A stretch of DNA of 64,000 bases from Chloroflexota bacterium (GTDB taxonomy: Bacteria > Chloroflexota > Dehalococcoidia > Bin125). Below the pieces are notes generated by a model that worked only from the letters and a program-made list of their open reading frames with translations, was not told the origin of the DNA and searched no databases. The stretch is taken from assembly GCA_028875225.1 (NCBI GenBank), contig JAPPFB010000002.1, forward strand, positions 1 to 64,000, written 5' to 3'. Each line of letters starts with the position of its first letter. The stretch's first letter is position 1. Positions 60,867 to 64,000 of this stretch are shown piece after piece. Both the position numbers and the translations under genes were made by a program.

Positions 60867-62150
60867 ATGCCGATAGCGTCCAACGACCGCCCATATTCGA
60901 ACGACGACGACCCCCGGCGTACTGGCGCCGCGGGCGCCGGATCGGCGGCTGCGGCGCAAGCGTCGGGATCTGCGGATGGAGCGGCTCGGACTGCCGAGCG
61001 GGTGCAGGCGGTGCCCGGCTCCGGCATCAGGCGCTTCTTCGACATCATCGCCTCGATGGACCACGTGATCTCATTGGGCGTCGGTGAGCCGGACTTTGTC
61101 ACTCCCTGGCCGATCAGCGAAGCGGGCATCCGCGCGATTGAGCAGGGGCACACGCACTACACCTCCAACCTTGGCTTGCTCGAGCTGCGCGAGGCGATTG
61201 CCCGCGACCTCGAGCGCCGCTACGGGGTCGAATGGGATCCGCGCGAGGAGATGCTGATCACCACCGGCGTCTCCGAGGGCCTCGATCTCGCCGCCCGCGC
61301 GATCATCAATCCCGGCGACGAGGTGATCGTCGCCGATCCGTCCTACGCCGCGCACGCGCCCGCGATTGTCCTTGCCGGCGGCGTGCCGGTGGCAATCACG
61401 ACGCGAGCGTCCCAGGGTTTCGTCCTTGAACCCAGGGCGGTTGAAGCGGCGATCACGCCCAGGACCAAAGCCCTGTTGATCGCCTATCCCTCCAACCCCA
61501 CGGGCGCGGTGCTCGAACGGTCGACGCTGGAAGCGCTGGCCGACATCGCCCGGCGGCATGACCTACTGGTGATCTCGGACGAGATTTACGATCGCCTCGT
61601 GTACAGCGGCTTCGAACACACGCCGATCGCGTCGCTGCCGGGCATGAAAGAGCGCACGATCACGCTGGGCGGCTTCTCCAAGTCGCACGCAATGACCGGC
61701 TGGCGCGTCGCCTGGGCCGCCGCTCCGTCCGACCTCTTCGCCGGCATGCTCAAGATCCACCAGTACGCCATGATGTCCGCGCCCACCGTCGCGCAGTACG
61801 CCGCCCTGGAAGCAGTGCGCGCGGGCGAGGAATATGTCGTGGCGATGCGCGAGGAGTACGATCGCCGCCGCCAGCTGATGTGGCGCGGATTCAACAAGCT
61901 CGGCCTGGCCTGCGCCGAGCCGCGCGGCGCGTTCTACGCCTTCCCCTCGGTCGCCCAGACCGGCTACGACGACGAAACATTCGCCGAGCAACTGCTGATC
62001 CAGGAGCAGGTCGCGGTCGTGCCCGGCTCCGCCTTCGGCGCGGCCGGCGCCGGACACGTGCGCGCCTGCTACGCGACCAGCTACGACGAGATCGAGGACG
62101 CGCTTGAGCGCATCGGCCGCTTCCTCCACTATGCGCCGCTGGCCAAGTAA
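60867..62150 (+). CDS. PLP-dependent aminotransferase, class I/II
   Basis: A 427-residue aminotransferase. The PLP Lys is Lys272 in GGFSKSHAMTGWR; Asn210 (YPSNPTG), Asp238 (SDEIYDR) and the Arg of GHVRACYA are the other conserved residues. The core starts near residue 45; before it is an Ala/Gly/Ser-rich segment that is probably disordered. Likely acts on an amino acid or 2-oxo acid such as glutamate or alanine; it resembles archaeal-type aspartate or aromatic aminotransferases. It forms an operon with the Lrp-type regulator 45 bases upstream. Confidence 0.92.
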   Translation: MPIASNDRPYSNDDDPRRTGAAGAGSAAAAQASGSADGAARTAERVQAVPGSGIRRFFDIIASMDHVISLGVGEPDFVTPWPISEAGIRAIEQGHTHYTSNLGLLELREAIARDLERRYGVEWDPREEMLITTGVSEGLDLAARAIINPGDEVIVADPSYAAHAPAIVLAGGVPVAITTRASQGFVLEPRAVEAAITPRTKALLIAYPSNPTGAVLERSTLEALADIARRHDLLVISDEIYDRLVYSGFEHTPIASLPGMKERTITLGGFSKSHAMTGWRVAWAAAPSDLFAGMLKIHQYAMMSAPTVAQYAALEAVRAGEEYVVAMREEYDRRRQLMWRGFNKLGLACAEPRGAFYAFPSVAQTGYDDETFAEQLLIQEQVAVVPGSAFGAAGAGHVRACYATSYDEIEDALERIGRFLHYAPLAK

Positions 62151-62190
62151 CGCGTTCGGGCAACGGATGACCAGCCGCTAGCCTGCGGCC

Positions 62191-62913
62191 ATGACGTTTC
62201 GCCTCAATCCGCCGCCGGGAGAGTCCGAACCCGAGGATCTGACGCTGAGAATCACCGGCGTGCAGGCGCGTCCGCGGCCGGTTGAAGGCGGCGAACCCGA
62301 CCCGTCGCGCCTGGAACTGCGCCTGGGAACCACCCGCGGCGAGCTCAGCGCCCTGCTCGACGTCGCCGAGGGTCAGACCGGAGCGCTGATCACGTGTTCA
62401 GGCGCGATGGGGGGCGAGCACGAGGTCCGCGGTCCGGCCGACAGCGTCTACCAGCGTCTGGCCGAGCAGCTGCCCGCCGAGGGCATCTCTGCGCTGCGGA
62501 TTCACTACCGCATTGCCGGCGAGTTTGAGGAATGCGTACTCGACCTACTCGGCGCCTGTTCGTTCCTGAGCGGCGTCGGCGCGGAACGGATCGTCCTCGC
62601 CGGACACTCATTCGGTGGAGCGGTCGTGATCAAGACCGCGCAGATCATGCCTCAGGTGCGGGGAGTCATTTCCCTCTCACCGCAGCTGTTCGGTACCCGC
62701 CAGGTCGAGGAAATGGACAAGCCGCTCCTGCTGATCCACGGCACCGCCGACGCGATCCTGCATCACATGGCCTCGGAAGATATCTACGAGCGAGCCAACG
62801 AACCGAAGCGGCTGGTGCTGATCCCCGATGGCGGCCACGGCCTGGCCGAAGATCCCGACACCGTGATGTCGGAGATGCACCAGTTCGTCCACGAACACGT
62901 CGGGCCGCATTAG
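62191..62913 (+). CDS. Alpha/beta hydrolase (dienelactone hydrolase-like)
   Basis: A 240-residue alpha/beta hydrolase. The nucleophile elbow is GHSFGGAV, the acid segment LLIHGTADAILHH and the His in PDGGHGLAEDPD complete the triad. About 60 N-terminal residues are extra compared with dienelactone hydrolases and start with an ordered beta region. Substrate unknown, probably a short ester or lactone. Confidence 0.85.
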   Translation: MTFRLNPPPGESEPEDLTLRITGVQARPRPVEGGEPDPSRLELRLGTTRGELSALLDVAEGQTGALITCSGAMGGEHEVRGPADSVYQRLAEQLPAEGISALRIHYRIAGEFEECVLDLLGACSFLSGVGAERIVLAGHSFGGAVVIKTAQIMPQVRGVISLSPQLFGTRQVEEMDKPLLLIHGTADAILHHMASEDIYERANEPKRLVLIPDGGHGLAEDPDTVMSEMHQFVHEHVGPH

Positions 62914-62926
62914 TCCCGGCTACCGG

Positions 62927-63793
62927 CTACTCGTCGTTGTTGTTGCCGTTCCCGGCCGCCACGCCGACGCCCAGACGCTCGGCGATCGTGCGGGCCGCGT
63001 TGGTCAGCTCCATCGGGATGATCCACTTGGTGCTGTCGCTGTTGGCCAGGTTGCGCAATGTTTCGAGGTACTGCAGACCCATCGTGTTGCCGTGCGCGAT
63101 CTGAGCGGCCGCGTTGATCGAGTTCAGCGCGTCCGCGTAACCCTGGGCTTCGAGAATCTGCGCTTCTCGGTGACCTTCGGCTCGCAGGATCTGCGCCTGC
63201 TTCTCGCCTTCGGCCTCGAGGATCGCTGCCTGGCGCTCACCCTCGGCGACGTTGATCTGCGCATCACGTGAACCCTCAGACTCGGTGATTTGCGCGCGCC
63301 GTGTGCGTTCCGCCGACATCTGCCGGGTCATCGCTTCCGCGATCGCGGGCGGCGGCTCGATCTCCCGGATCTCCACCGCGGTCACCTTGACGCCCCAGCG
63401 GTTCGTCACCTCATCGAGTTTGACCTGCATCTGGTCGTTGATGTCGTCGCGCCGAGACAGGACTTCGTCCAATGCCATCTCACCGACCACAGCACGCAGG
63501 GTCGTCGTGGCCAACTGGCGGGCTGCGCCGAGGTAGTCGCGGACTTCGAGCACCGTGCGCTCGGGATCCATTACACGCAGATAGACGACGAAGTCGACGT
63601 CGACGCCGGCGTTATCCCGCGTGATGTTGCGTTGCGGTGGCACGTCGAAGTACTGCTCGCGCATATCGACCTTGGTCCCGGCCTGGATGATCGGGATGAT
63701 CCAGACCAATCCCGGGCCCTTCATCCCGACGTAGCGGCCGAGCTGGAACTTGGCGACCCGTTCGTAGTCACGGACCATATTGATAATCGCCAT
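62927..63793 (-). CDS. SPFH/band 7 protein without N-terminal membrane helix
   Basis: A 288-residue SPFH-domain protein of the slipin/stomatin type. Core features: ERVAKFQLGRYVGMKGPGLV, DVPPQRNITRDNAGVDVDFV, GEMALDEVLSRRDDIN and a long Glu/Ala coiled coil with repeats of AEGExQAxIL-type (about 155-215). The usual N-terminal hydrophobic helix is missing here. Members gather in membrane microdomains and work with NfeD-like partners. ATG 63793 follows GAGGAG, so the short start is well supported. Confidence 0.9.
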   Translation of the reverse strand: MAIINMVRDYERVAKFQLGRYVGMKGPGLVWIIPIIQAGTKVDMREQYFDVPPQRNITRDNAGVDVDFVVYLRVMDPERTVLEVRDYLGAARQLATTTLRAVVGEMALDEVLSRRDDINDQMQVKLDEVTNRWGVKVTAVEIREIEPPPAIAEAMTRQMSAERTRRAQITESEGSRDAQINVAEGERQAAILEAEGEKQAQILRAEGHREAQILEAQGYADALNSINAAAQIAHGNTMGLQYLETLRNLANSDSTKWIIPMELTNAARTIAERLGVGVAAGNGNNNDE

Positions 63794-63931
63794 GGGGTAC
63801 TCCTCTATTGGCTATCGCTGCCGACCGCCCGTTGTTCGTTCGCAGCGAGTATATGGATTCGCTCGCAACCTGAATGTACACAGCGGGCCAGGTTCCGCGC
63901 GATTCGGCGGGCGGCGAATAAGCTGCCTCTT

Positions 63932-64000
63932 GTGAACGATCCCGATCCCAATCGTGATCCGCTGCCCGAGTCCGAGGTGCCCTGGCAGACCAGGGTTGTC
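63932..64000 (+). CDS. Start of a CDS cut by the window end (tentative)
   Basis: A GTG at 63932 opens a frame of 23 codons to the window edge (VNDPDPNRDPLPESEVPWQ...), divergent from the SPFH gene. A hydrophilic acidic N-terminus is all that can be seen; no family can be named. It is a weak call. Confidence 0.35.
   Translation, partial: MNDPDPNRDPLPESEVPWQTRVV

Overview
The window is GC-rich, gene-dense bacterial DNA with about 55 protein genes, one tRNA and many short palindromic intergenic repeats. My best guess is a Chloroflexota genome of the SAR202/Dehalococcoidia or thermomicrobial kind. That rests on gene content: CaiB-type CoA transferases, luciferase-like flavin oxidoreductases, amidohydrolases, HpcH/HpaI aldolases, D-2-hydroxyacid dehydrogenases, sulfatases and two oligopeptide-type ABC transporters interspersed with housekeeping genes. 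No rRNA or other taxonomic marker is present except groL, which is cut off, so the placement is an inference. The first ~100 bases are G/C homopolymer and look like a bad contig end.

Layout. 0-7 kb: groL behind a perfect CIRCE operator, a soluble S26-type peptidase, an FmdB zinc-ribbon protein with a metal-binding tail, an alkylsulfatase-like metallo-beta-lactamase protein, thiN and a flavin oxidoreductase. 6.3-11 kb: a translationally coupled trio (retropepsin-like protease, DUF5678-like protein, D-2-hydroxyacid dehydrogenase), an amidohydrolase, an aldolase and a MntA/HepT toxin-antitoxin pair. 11-15 kb: an ABC operon (permease, permease, Tat lipoprotein with a Gln-rich linker). 15-17.4 kb: a flavin-dependent halogenase-like protein ending in a SEC-C motif, divergent from a NIPSNAP-like protein. 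17.5-23.3 kb: amidohydrolase, Gfo/Idh/MocA oxidoreductase, NHL propeller, DUF1501 and DUF1800 proteins. 23.3-36 kb: repeats, an aldolase, an enoyl-CoA hydratase, two double-length CaiB proteins and a single one, an alcohol dehydrogenase, a hydroxyacid dehydrogenase and a carboxyltransferase. 36-39.8 kb: a second ABC operon of the same design. 40-53 kb: arylsulfatase, a tandem flavin oxidoreductase pair, a NucS-like nuclease, an epoxide hydrolase-like protein, two tandem enoyl-CoA hydratases, a DUF3179 lipoprotein, small unknown proteins, an acyl-CoA dehydrogenase and tRNA-Gly(CCC). 53-64 kb: membrane proteins, a gluzincin-like peptidase, a class A penicillin-binding protein, gatCA, an Lrp-like regulator with an aminotransferase, an alpha/beta hydrolase and an SPFH protein.

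Read together, 5-52 kb looks like a catabolic island for organic acids, esters and sulfated or ring compounds: uptake by SBP/permease operons, CoA activation by CaiB enzymes, then hydratase, dehydrogenase, aldolase and hydrolase steps. The transporter ATPases, a biotin carboxylase partner and gatB are not in the window.

The most unusual observations are: (1) the same palindromic repeat found between genes is also translated, in the same frame, as the interdomain linker of two separate double CaiB proteins, whose N-terminal halves both lack the expected catalytic Asp; (2) a halogenase-like enzyme with the WxWxIP signature fused to a SEC-C motif; (3) an approximately 10-bp phased CGAA array with phased A-tracts upstream of a flavin oxidoreductase; (4) several inverted-pair (REPIN-like) repeat families; (5) CAG/CAA-rich tracts encoding long Gln linkers in two lipoproteins.
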